Positions 41,401 through 52,370 of a stretch of DNA of 64,000 nt are shown piece after piece. Each line of letters begins with the position of its first letter. Within the stretch, counting starts at the first letter, position 1. The translations under genes and the position numbers were made by a program. The stretch is from Polymyxa betae (taxonomy: Eukaryota; Endomyxa; Phytomyxea; Plasmodiophorida; Plasmodiophoridae). The stretch spans positions 1-64,000 of the forward strand of contig RBZT01000607.1 in NCBI GenBank assembly GCA_003693705.1. Reading direction: 5' to 3'. The notes below the pieces were generated by a model. It saw nothing but the letters and a program-made list of their open reading frames with translations. It was not told the origin of the DNA and did not search any database.

Positions 41401-44400
41401 TGCATGAGCGCGATCAGGTTGAACGTCATCTCGTTGGTGCTGAACGTGCGACAGCCGCGAGCCTCGATTCCTTCCGCGACGAGATTGTTGTCGCTCATGA
41501 GACGGGTTCCGCGAGTCCATCCGATCACGGCGCCAACAACCGTGAGGAAATCGCTCCAGTCTTCCGACTCCCATCGATTCAGCAACGACTCCAGACCGAT
41601 CTTCGATTCCGAATAGAGACCATCGTTGCCGAAGACGCCGTGATTCGGAGACAACGGCAGAATGACCTGCGCAGGGCGCGTGCGCTGATTCAGCGATTGC
41701 TTCTTGGCGGCGACGTTCCCGAGAAGACGGTAGAGATTCGTCAACATGATCCGATGAGCGAGTTCCGATCGCGAATCGATGTTGAGCAGCGAACGGCCGT
41801 TCTCGGAGATCGCCGCGAATGGAATAATGTAGTCGAGGTCGACGCCGAGACCCTTCTTCGACGAATCGTAAATGAAGTCGATGAGGGCGTCCACATCCTG
41901 CTTCGAGCCTTGATTGAACTGCAATACGGTGAGACTCGATCCCGTCGAGCCATGATTCTCGTAAATCTCGCGGAAGTAATCGTGAACGGGTTTAAACAAA
42001 CGAGAGGTGGTGGCGATAACCTGAGAGGAAAGGGTTAGGGTTTAGGGTTGGCAGAGAGCGATCATGGTCACCTTGGCACCAGCAGCGAGAAGAGCTTTGA
42101 CGAGATCGCCGCCGATCGATCCAGCGCCGCATCCCGTAACGAGAACGTTCTTGCCATGGAAAGAGACGCCGCCGACCATGGACTCGAGAACATCGAAGAA
42201 CGTGTTGGTCATGGATTGGTCGAAGGTCCATTGGCTCGGATCACGCTGATCGCGAGATGAAAGAAAGATTAAAGGTTGCTTGGCGCCGTCGCTGGAAAGC
42301 TTCATCTCGCGAACGTAATCTGCGAACGAGTTAACGCCAGGGCGATGGACTTCGCTGTAGACGGCGTCGCCGCTCTCAGCAATTGACATTCGCGGACCCG
42401 TCGGAATAGAAACTGAAAGAAAAAGTTAAAAACGGCAGCCGGGGTTAGGGTTTAGGGTTTACCTTCGCGATACAGAGGCAGGGCGCCCTGAGCGTCTTCG
42501 ACGAGTTTAATGAGCGTTTGTGCGAAGGTTTTCGCCTGTTCGTTTCCGCGAGCAGGATCGAGAACGCGACACATCAGATAGCGAAGATGCTGTACTAAGC
42601 GCCCGTTGGATCGATTGATCAATTGAAGGCATTCAGCAGAGACATCGCCATTGATGCGGCCGGAAACGAGGTCAAACAGGACGCGAAAGGCTTCTTGATG
42701 CGACCAGTTCCAGTAGCTGTCGTATTGACGGATCTTCAACGGATCGAACGACGGTCGAATGCCTTCAGCGTAATCAGAGCCGTGCTCGGCGATCCAGAGA
42801 TCGAGCTCGGTGACGGCCTGGCGATGAGCAGCTTCCTCTTTGTCGAGATCATCGTAGCCTTCGCGTAGATTCAAGCCGAGATAACGAGCGTGCGATTCGA
42901 GCTGATCGCGGATTTGAGCGTCCATTCGCAGCTGCATCTGGACGAGCTCGGCGCTGCTGACGGCCGCGACTTGAGCGTTTTGCGATTCCGACGACGACTG
43001 CAATGAGACGACGACGCCCGTCATCTTGCAGTAGGATTCGACAACCGATGAGATCCAGAGCTGGACGTCGCTTTCGGAGGATAAACGGCTGCTGGGCTCC
43101 ATGGTGACTGCATGAAGCAGAACGCCATCGGATCGCTGAGGACCCAGACCGTACGATTTCGAGAGCAGCGATTTGACGGCGGACAGCCCGAAACCGGCGG
43201 GAAACTTGTTGCTGAGCAGCTTGTTCACCAATCCGGTCGTGTAGCTGCCGAGAGCGCCGTTATGAACCGGAGCCAGAAGAGCGGCTAATGCATCCAGAGG
43301 GAGTTCCTCGGATTTGTCGGGAACCAGATCGCTGCCGAACTCTTTCGCCAGATCTCCGAGCATCTCGTTCTGCATGGTGGATTTGCCGCCGACAACGTCC
43401 TTGATCGATTGATTTAGAGCAACGTTGGGAGCAGAGCGTTTCAGCTTATGAGCGATGATGGAGCGAAGAACTTCCGATGCGGAAATGGGAGCATCACTGA
43501 AAGCAAACAATGTCAGAAACAGGTTCGAAAGTAGGAGCAAACCAGACCGTTTCCTTAGGGTTCTAAACCCTAACCCCCCATGAACAAATAAAACAGAAAG
43601 AAACAGGATGAACAAGTAAAACCGATAAAAACACGATAAAAAGATAAAACACGATGAAAATATAAAAATAATCAAGATGAAGATAAATGGCCAAATCTTA
43701 CGTAATGGGCGCTACTGACGAAGCAGCGGGAGCACTAACTTGGACAGGAGCAGCGACAGGAACAGATGGCGCGGAAGCAGCAGCAGGCGCTGGATTAGCT
43801 TCCTGAGCGGGAGCAGCAGGCGCCTCTGTTTCCACATTCTCGAAATAGATCGCATCGCGATCGCGAACGTAACACAGATTCGAACGACGAATGCTATTAG
43901 CGACATCGACTCTTCCGAACTTCGCCTTCAGCGTCTTGTCGGCCATACCGCTGAGAACCGGTCCAGGACCGATCTCGATCACGCGCTCAGCTCGGCACGT
44001 TGTGTACAGCTGAACCTGTGTTTGAATCCATAAAACCGGAGACGCGAACTGATACGCCAACAGTTCGATCAACAGAATGCGACAGAGTTGCTGCTGCTCC
44101 GAAGGCGTCGAGTACGACTCGTCCGTCCAGGCTTCGAGAATCGTCTGTAAAGTTTCGCTGTTGGTCGCCTTGTAGACGCGCTCGATATAATCGGGCGTGA
44201 GATCGAACGGCTCGGCGATTACGTTGGGAATGTAGCGATGACGAAGGAGGCTGACATCGATGAGCGATTCTTTGATACGCGAGGAGAGATAATGACGGAA
44301 GGCAGGGACGCCGGATTTCAGGAAATTCGAATGGAAAGGGACGTCGATTCCAGCGAGGGGAATCGAGGCGAATCCACGCTGCAAAGCGACGAACGACGTG

Positions 44401-47400
44401 CCGGGTTCGCAACGAGATTTGACGCCCTGGACGATTTGCGCAACGCGAGGAGAAACGCGACGAGCGATTTCGGTCGGCGAAAGATCCAAAAGCAATTTCA
44501 GATCGTATTTGCCCGAGCTGAACAAGTTCAGAATCTCCTTGAGCGTCTCGAGACTGATCAGGTCGCCGGCGACGACGTATTGTTGACCTTCGACGTTGTA
44601 GTTGACGATCTCCAGCAATCCCTTCGATTCGATGCCGATGAAGCTGACGACCATCTGGAGCATTCGCTCATTGAACAGCTTCGGATTGACGCGCATCGGG
44701 TTGACCGCCACCATTCCATAGTTGGAGCGTCCGTTCGAATCGCGAGGAACAGCCGATTGCATGCTGAGGCCACGATAGAATACGACGTCCACCAACGTCT
44801 CGATCGAGAGGACATCCGCGACCGATGTCAAAGCGCTGTATTCACCGAGAGAGTGACCAGCGAAGGCGCAATCAGCAGGAATGAGTCCCTTCGATTTCAT
44901 GTCCTCGAACGCAGCCTTCTCCATCAATGTTAACGCCGGCTGTGTGAACTGCGTCGACGACAGCAGCCCATCGGGCGACACGAACGTGTAGCTTTCGGTG
45001 TGTTCGGTGATCTCCGGGAACAGCGGCTTCTTCACGGACGCGCCATCGGGCAGGACGACATCGACGGACAGCGCCTGATAGTTGCTGCGGATCTTCGCGC
45101 CGCGACGATTGCCGAAATACACGGTGCGCTGCGTCGGGTTGTTCCGAACGATATCGAGAATAGAGACGCCGTACAGGTCCATGAAATGTTTGTCCGCACG
45201 GTCCCAGATCGAGCGGGCGATGGGCGACGAGTCGTACAGGTCCATGCCCATGCCTTTCGACTGCGATCCTTGACCGGTGAACACGAACGCCGTCGGCGGT
45301 TGATCGACCTCGGCGGTGCCTTCCAGTACGACCGAGCCGTCCTCTTTAACGGTGACGATTTTGATCAGCTTCTTGCCATCTTCCATGCCGATGTGCGTCA
45401 ATCGGGTTTCGAGCTTCTCGTCCGGCAGAAGCATGCTGACGAAATTGACGGAATAGGCGCGGACGGCGTCGGGTTTGTTGTCGGCAGCGAACATCTCCAC
45501 CCATTTCTTCGTGGCGGCGCTCGTCCACATTCCATGCGTGATGGTGCCGGGAAGTTCAGCGAGCGCAGCGACGTAGGCATTGGTGTGGATGGGATTGACG
45601 TCGCCGGAGACACGAGCGTAGGCCGAATTGCACGAGGGCGACGAGAACGCCGACGAGAATGCCGCAGCCGCCGGAATCACGGAATATCCGCCCGAAGCGA
45701 ACAAATGCTTCGGATCGAGATTCGATCCGTGACGCGCCAGGTACTGCACGACCGGGTCGCCGTAGCTGATACCGCTCTTCTCGTAGGAAACGTGGCCGAT
45801 CGCGACCGATTCTGTGCCGGAGATGAGCATGGAGACGGTCCCGTTGGTGATCACTTTGCTATAGGCGGATTGATCGGCGTATTCGTAATACGAATCCAGG
45901 CGGAAGACGAGCGTGGATCCGACACCGATTGCGGGAGCTCCGGGCGTTGCGACGAACCACGGACGCGATTCGAGAACGGAAACGTCGTCCTGAGTCTTCA
46001 GCTCGACATTGACGGGATTGTGGGCGATTCTCTCGAACGTGTTCTGGAAGTCGGAGAAGGAGCCGCGATAACAGAATCGGGTGACGACTTCAATGACAGG
46101 TTTGGAATTGCAGAAGACGGTGCCCTTCACTTGCAGAATCTTTCCAGATTTCGTGTTGACGACCGACTCGATCTGCGAAGAGGCGTGGACAACGTCGCCT
46201 TCGCGTAATCCGTTCACAGCGGGATCCAGCATGCGGAAGCTGTTCGAAAGGTGAACGAGCTTGAGAATGTCGGCGTCGATGAACTCGGCGAAAAGCGCGC
46301 AGATGATGCTCTTCCAGCCGGCGACGATCGCGTAATCCATCGGAGCGGACAGCTGGTCTTGGGCAACATACGACTCGGCCTGATTTCCGACACAGCGGCA
46401 GAATGACAAAATGTCGCCGCGAGTGATCGTGTGCTCAGCAGAAACGAATTTCGAGTCGCGGTCGTACATTGGAATGGGCAATTCTCCAACCCAAAGGCGG
46501 TAGTAAAACTCCTTAATGCGATCATTGCGACCCTGCAAACAACTTAGAAAACAAACCTCTGCATGATAAACAAACAAACCTCCATAATTTCATGAATCGG
46601 CGCGTAAGCTTGGCCAGGAACATATTCGAACTTGAGAACGAGCTCGGCCGATCCACGATCTCCGCTTTCGAAAAACGAGACGTCAATCAAAGGAGACGAA
46701 AAGGTGGCTCGGACGAAAACGGCATCGCCTTCGCGAATTTCGATACCGATTGGGTTGGAATCGTCACCAAATTCAACCTTGATCACCTGGCCACGACGAG
46801 GCCCGAAAACACGTTGAAACGGATTCGGAGAAGAGCGTTTTCCTTGGAAGATCGATTTGGAAGTGAGCAGCGAACGCAGCCAGCTCGCAGAAGGTCCGCT
46901 GACGAAGTCGAGCCATTCGTCGGGTTCAGGAAGACGGGCATCGCTTTGCGAAAGATAATAGGTGGTCGAACGCTGGTTGGACGAGAGAGCAACGCCTTGA
47001 GGAACGCAGCGCCGTTTCGAGTTTCCAGAATCGCCGAGAAACTCAACAACCGGGACCATGTTGAGATCGTTGTTGTATTGCCGCTCGAGAAGAGCTGCAA
47101 TATGACCTTCAACAATCGAGTCCATGATGACGCCGACAGGCTCGTCAACGACACGAGAATGTTTGACGGCAACAGGACCTTGGAGAATGCAGACTCGTTG
47201 CGGATCGTGATCGACAACAGCATCGAGGTCTTCAGCTTGCCAAAGACTATCCTTCTTGAACCAGGTCTCGAAGCTTTGGTCCAAAACCGGGATGAAGGGG
47301 ACGGGCTTTTGGCCGCGCCGCGAACAGATCGTGAAGAAGTAACCAACATCCTCGCTGGTCAGCAGCTGTTTCGTCGCCTGAGGGAACTTCTTGGCGAAAA

Positions 47401-50400
47401 GCGACACGATCGAATCGGGCTGAAGCAGGTCGTCGGCGGATTGCAACAGGCTCTGATCAGATGCGTCCAGAAAGCGCTCCTGAATGCGGATTAAGAAGTC
47501 GAAGACGATGGTGCGGTAGCTCGAATGGATCCATCCATGATTGTTGTACCGGACGAACATCAGCTCGATCATGCGATTGACGACCTCCAGATAGGTCATG
47601 TCTTGAACATCAGCGACGGAGCCGTCCGAGCGACGACCGAACCAGGGCTTCTGGAAATCAGCATTAAGGCGCTTGATGATATAATCCTTCTTGTTGACGA
47701 GAGCAGCTGCGCGTTTCTCAGGCGTCAAACTGAAGATCGTATCGTCGAACTCTTTCCAGAGCAAAACGCCGCGGGTCGCCACCTTGTGAATTGGCTCTCC
47801 CAGCTCGCTCTTAACCGTGATCACGCCACCGGTGACTTTCTCGTAACTTTCGACCCATTTGGATTCGTCTTCGATACCGCTGGCGGCGACGATACAGTCC
47901 TTGGCGCCTTTGCTGGTTTTGGCTTCGCGAGCGACCATCAGCCGTGATCCCATTAGAAGGCCATCCACAGGCATGGAAGGATATCCGAAAGGAACGCTCC
48001 ATTCTCCGGTAAGATAACGAAGCGAGCCATCGGCGTCACCGATTCCGCTGCCGAACACGAGAATCAGGTTGGACTGGCGACGAATGCTCGAATACGTCTC
48101 GAGGAGAGGAAGATGGGCGTCTTCAAAGCCATGATGACCTCCAGCACGTCCTCCGGTCCATTGAAGAATGACGGGGAAATCGGGACAAGCGCTCGCTATG
48201 CGAACGACTTGCTGGATGGCATCGATGCTTCCGGGCTTGAAAGCGATATGTTTCAAGCCGGCGTCTTTCATAGCGTTGACGATCTCGATGGCTTTCTCGT
48301 GCGAAGGAACACCCGCAGCCACGCAAATGCCTTCGATTGGAACACCTTCTTTCTTCATACGAAGAGCGAGAGGGAACTGGAATCCCCATTGCGCTTGGTT
48401 CAGGTAGAGGATGTTCAATGTGATCGACTCTCCGGCGGGAACTTGTCGGAGGATGTCATCAATGGTACGACGAAGAGATCCTTCATTGTAGTGTCCACCA
48501 CCGGCGAGTTCAACGTGATAGCCGGCGTTCACCGTAGCAGCAACGAATTGAGAGTTGACAGTCGTTGGGGTCATGCCAGCCACCATCAACGGCGGTTTCC
48601 CAACAACGCGACTGAAACCGGTGTCAAGGCGAACTTTCCCATCGCTAAAAACAAAAAATCAATAAATATCATTCGGTGGTTTGCGATGACGTACTGTTTT
48701 GTTCGGACCAGCTTGGGACGATATTCGTTCTTCCAGTTAACGGAGCGGATCGGGGTGGAGGCATCGTGCAGAAACTGGGTCTTGGTCATGAACGAATTGT
48801 TTGTGGAGTCCAACGATCCCATTAGGACGATTTGGACGCCGGTGCCATCCAGATTACGATGCGTTAGAGCGCCGATGCCGGTTGAACCACCAGGCCCGAA
48901 ATCAAGGATATGAGTAGCGCCGGTAGATGATGAGGCTTTCTCCCAGAGGACAGGTTTGCAGCAGATTTGTTCGGCGAGTGAAAGGGAGAGATTCTCACTG
49001 AAGCGAAGATCAACGCCAGAATCCGTGGAATAGACCGGAACAGAAAGCTTTTCAGCTGGAAAACTGAGGTCGAAGCGCTCGATATCATCAGCGATGAGGT
49101 CGAGAGCGTCTTTCAGAAAGTCGGTGTGAAACGGAACCGAAATCGAAAGGAATCTGGTCGAAAGCTTCAAGAGGCGTTTGTTGAAGGGAACGCGGCTCTC
49201 ATCTTGTCCAGGTTTCGCTTCCATCTTGAGGAGCGCCACGTTCAAGCCGTGCAAACTCTGCGGATGCCCAGCGCAAACGAACGCTCGTGGACCGTTGAGA
49301 AGCGAGACGATTATACGGCGGTTGCCAGGGAGAAGGTTGTTGTGCTCGTTAACCAGCTTGAGGAGAACGTCGTAACTCAGGTTGGTTACCGACAACATCG
49401 GAGTCGGAGCGCCATCATCGCTATCGAAAGATTCCTTGAGAATGTTGGGACTGAGCGTTGTCACAGGATAGGTTTGCTGGGAGCGGCAACCGATCCAGAA
49501 CAGCAGCAACAGAGCACGTCGAGAGTTTTCGAAAAACTCTTCCTCGGTGTCGGAAGCAGAAATAGCGACCGCAGCAACAATTCCTTGAGAATGACCGGCG
49601 GCGCCTGAAAAACATTTGAGTGAAATTAAATGAAAAAAAAATGCGAAAATACCGATGAAATAGCTCTTCAACTGCTTGGGGGAAATGTCCAAGATTTTGA
49701 ACAGCACGTAATAGTTGAGGAGCTGCGACAGGCCGATCAGGGGCAGGCTGACTGGAGCGGCGATAAGATAATCCGATGAGGGACGATGTTCAGGGGAATG
49801 AATCCATGTTAGAACATCGAGCCCATCAGGATAGAGCTCCATCGCGAGAGGGTGCGAAGCTTGCGAACGCAATGCATTGGCCATCTTCTCAACGTATTGG
49901 TCAACAAATACGGGGTATGTCTTGACGATATCGAGGAGCTCGTCAAAATAGTAATCGGCACCTTGGCCTCCAAAAATGGCGAGCAAGGATGCTTTGCCAT
50001 CCTTGGAAGCTTGGAACAATCCCGGTTTGGGTGCAGCCAAAACGTCGACGGTTGGCGAACCAGGATCTGGCGACTTAACGTTTAATGGAAGCTGTCCGAG
50101 CTGTCGAAGGCACCAACTAGATTTGTAGAAGACACCAATGACGAATTGCCGAAGCGGAAGAGGAAGGTTTTGGCTCGCAGCATGGACATTGTTGTTACGT
50201 TGCAGGAATTGCAAGCAATATTCTTGCAGCAACGAGGTCAGGATGCGCTTAGATGTTGCCAAGGGAATATCGATCTTTGCGTGAAGGATCTGAAAGACGA
50301 CGAATTGCAGGAAGCATGTAGCGAGACGAACCCGACGTTCTTGCTCGGTAGTGGCGATAACACCATTGAAATGCTGAACGACATCTTCATGCATGAAACG

Positions 50401-50649
50401 ATCCCGAAACAGATCGGCAGCGTGAAAATCTTGGGTTATGATCGGAAAGCTGACATACACTGGTGGCTCCATCGTCGTCTCGTCAATCGACAGCAGTCGG
50501 TTCGAAATGGCACTGGGCGCGCCAAGCACAGACTTCGGAGAAGTATCGGCATCAACGAACTTATCGAGCGTCAGCGGGTGATGCACGCCTGCCATGGATG
50601 CAGGGCCGTTGCCCAGCGTGGCGAGGCCGAATTCCGTTCCAAACGTCAT
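38487..50649 (-). CDS. Single-chain fungal-type fatty acid synthase (beta-alpha)
   Basis: Seven minus-strand exons join in phase: 50649-49653, 49604-48695, 48644-46580, 46532-43702, 43496-42463, 42412-42072, 42020-38487 (about 3,903 residues). Domain order is that of yeast Fas1 followed by Fas2: acetyltransferase (GAAGHSQG at about 333), enoyl reductase (PLMVAGMTPTT at about 655), hot-dog dehydratase (GDVNPIHTNAY at about 1635, THGMW), malonyl/palmitoyl transferase (GHSLGEYSA at about 1880), Ala/Pro linker, ACP (VGGKSTMQNEMLGDL, pantetheine Ser at about 2304), ketoreductase (LVTGCGAGSIGGDL), ketosynthase (Cys in GACATA at about 3325, FHGTGTKANDVNES, GHPKGAAAAW), and phosphopantetheinyl transferase (GIGCDNE, WCAKEAVLKS). 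All eight activities look intact, so it should make fatty acids de novo in the cytosol and activate its own ACP. Introns are 47-51 nt except one of 205 nt, and three carry telomere-type repeats. Fused chains of this kind occur in thraustochytrids and some basidiomycetes. Confidence 0.95.
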
Positions 50650-50740
50650 GGAGACGGAGAAGCAAGATTCAATTGATCCTGCGAGTGGTTACGTCGTGAC
50701 GGCAATCGATAGCGCCGCCACGGCGTACTGGGGATGCAAT

Positions 50741-51190
50741 GTCACGCAACTGGGGAACGCGGTGACCTATCTCCAAGTCATAGCATGCCACTACGTGCCT
50801 TAACCCCGTCACCACTGTGTCTAGTCATGGCAAACCGAGTGAAGACGCGGCCTCGCCACGCAAGTGATGCGCGACTGGGCGACGCGGTGGCCTGCTCCAA
50901 GTCGTAGCATCCTTGCTTCTAGTCATGTTGCCGAGAGGTGGCGCGGCCTCTCCACGCAAGTGATGCGCGACTGTGCGACGCGGTGATCTATCTCCAAGTG
51001 GTGGCATGCACCACGTCCTCAACGCCGGCACCCCTGCGTCTAGTCATGTCGCCGAGCGGTGGCGCGGCCTCCTCGCGCAGGTGATGCGCGACTCGGCGAC
51101 GCGGTGACCTATCTCCCAGTGGTAGCTTGCACCACGTTCCTCAACCCCGTCGTCCCTGCGTCTTTTCATTTCGCCGAGCCGCGACCAGCC
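50741..51190. repeat. GC-rich minisatellite in the synthase promoter
   Basis: About four diverged copies of a roughly 115-120-bp unit: CACGCAAGTGATGCGCGACT, CGACGCGGTGACCTATCTCC, AAGTGGTAGC, CACGTCCTCAACCCCGTC, TGCGTCTAGTCATGTCGCCG, GCGGTGGCGCGGCCTC. Copies start near 50741, 50857, 50956 and 51077. The array lies 90-540 bases upstream of the synthase ATG (gene reads leftwards), far more GC-rich than other intergenic DNA here. Confidence 0.75.
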
Positions 51191-51537
51191 AGCGACACCA
51201 TGCAAGTGAGTCGTCTACAGTAGGTACTCGTTTGCTTCCCGTCAGCGACAAACTTGGTGCTCTCTGAGTGGGTTGCGCTTCGGTTCTGTCTGTCTATCAA
51301 GCATGCAATCGGTTCGATGGACGTCCGATGCAGTTGCTTAGTGCTGGCTTGTTTTTCTGGTCGATGAAGGAATGTTGATGCCGAACTACTTCCCTGCTCT
51401 GCCGGTTTGAGTTGGTAGGCTTCGGTAATGTCGCGAAGAAAAGCGTTCTGTTGCTCGACCAGCCTTTTATTGGCATTCTGATACATTGTTCTTTCTGAAG
51501 TCATGAAGCAGCTTTGCATTCGTTGGCCTTCTATCAT
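51166..51537 (-). CDS. Possible small gene upstream of synthase
   Basis: A 123-residue frame from ATG 51535-51537 to a stop at 51166: MIEGQRMQSCFMTSERTMYQ, NKRLVEQQNAFLRDITEAYQ (helical, coil-like), then a Ser/Thr/Arg-rich tail that runs into the minisatellite. No family recognised. It could be a real first exon, or a leader frame of the synthase region. Low support. Confidence 0.25.
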   Translation of the reverse strand: MIEGQRMQSCFMTSERTMYQNANKRLVEQQNAFLRDITEAYQLKPAEQGSSSASTFLHRPEKQASTKQLHRTSIEPIACLIDRQNRSATHSESTKFVADGKQTSTYCRRLTCMVSLAGRGSAK

Positions 51538-52135
51538 GCTTGCAAAAATGCGATTATTTTCTCCACAAATGGTGTAGGAATATTACTTCGTTTTTTAAGT
51601 CATGAGGCTCAGTATGTATTTTCTAAAGATACTGGACAATAATTTGTGAATAAAATGAGTGGCTGGAAATTTCCCAACATTCTCTCTCTGATTTTTTATA
51701 TTTGCTGACGATGATTCGTATCGAAATCAGCTGCTTGACGATATCGGTATAGTATTCGCGCACCGAGTAAACGTTAATCACCATGACGGCTACGACGCGA
51801 GCTACGACTTTTTTGCTGAAATTGAAACCCTGGATTCTGAACAACAACGTTTAAGGTTTTCAACGAATAGACCTGCGATGTGCACTTTGCTCAGGCTGCT
51901 GCAATCCAAAGTTCCGTTCTAGCTGGTTGCATTGCTATGTTCTTTATATTTCCAACTTTATGTTTTCCCACTAAATATTGCTGCAGCTTGATGCGCTTCC
52001 TGTTCGCTCGAATCCCTAAAATCGTCGCAGAACGACGTCACAACACTTGTTCGACTAATGGTAATATGCCACTGCATTTCGTGGACTTGTTCGACCGCCC
52101 TGAACGCAGAATTATCTCCGAAAATGTTAAGTAGG
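51538..52135. other. Intergenic, no gene seen
   Basis: AT-rich, with short frames only (for example 51880-52134, which has no start context or family). It ends at the SINE tail at 52136. Confidence 0.4.
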
Positions 52136-52233
52136 AGAACCTGGACCTCGGTTCAGGCCCCGCACTAGGGTTATTGTGCCGCCCACTCCGCCGAACGGTG
52201 CGAACAAATAGTGCAATCCAATCCAAATCCAAT
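52136..52233 (+). mobile_element. Truncated SINE with AATCC tail
   Basis: GCCCCGCACTAGGGTTA, GTGCCGCCCAC, CGAACGGTGCGA, AATAGTGCAATCC and a run of AATCC-type pentamers correspond to the 3' third of the SINEs at 25203 and 29076, now on the plus strand. The tRNA-like head is missing. It lies 140 bases upstream of the F-box-like gene at 52371. Confidence 0.75.
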
Positions 52234-52370
52234 CCAATCCTTAGGGCGGCCTGAAATTTCGTGGTGGCGGAATCATGTTTGCACGCGAGCCTGAAAGGCG
52301 GGCTGCGCGGAGCGCAGCCTTCTGCGCGGGTTCACGTTACATCTGGGGGTGAGTGCGGCCGCAGATCTCT

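Noticed and set aside
38457..46208. Long plus-strand frames opposite the synthase (for example 38457-39785, 39870-40865, 45000-46208)
   Set aside because: They are antisense shadows: the synthase strand shows all eight catalytic domains, and the plus frames have Arg/Asp-rich composition produced by its codon bias.
49605..49652. Reading the first synthase exon straight through as one exon
   Set aside because: The 48-nt segment is open and in frame, but it has a GTATTTTC donor, a T-rich tract and TTTTCAG, and removing it restores GAAGHSQG, the transferase active site.
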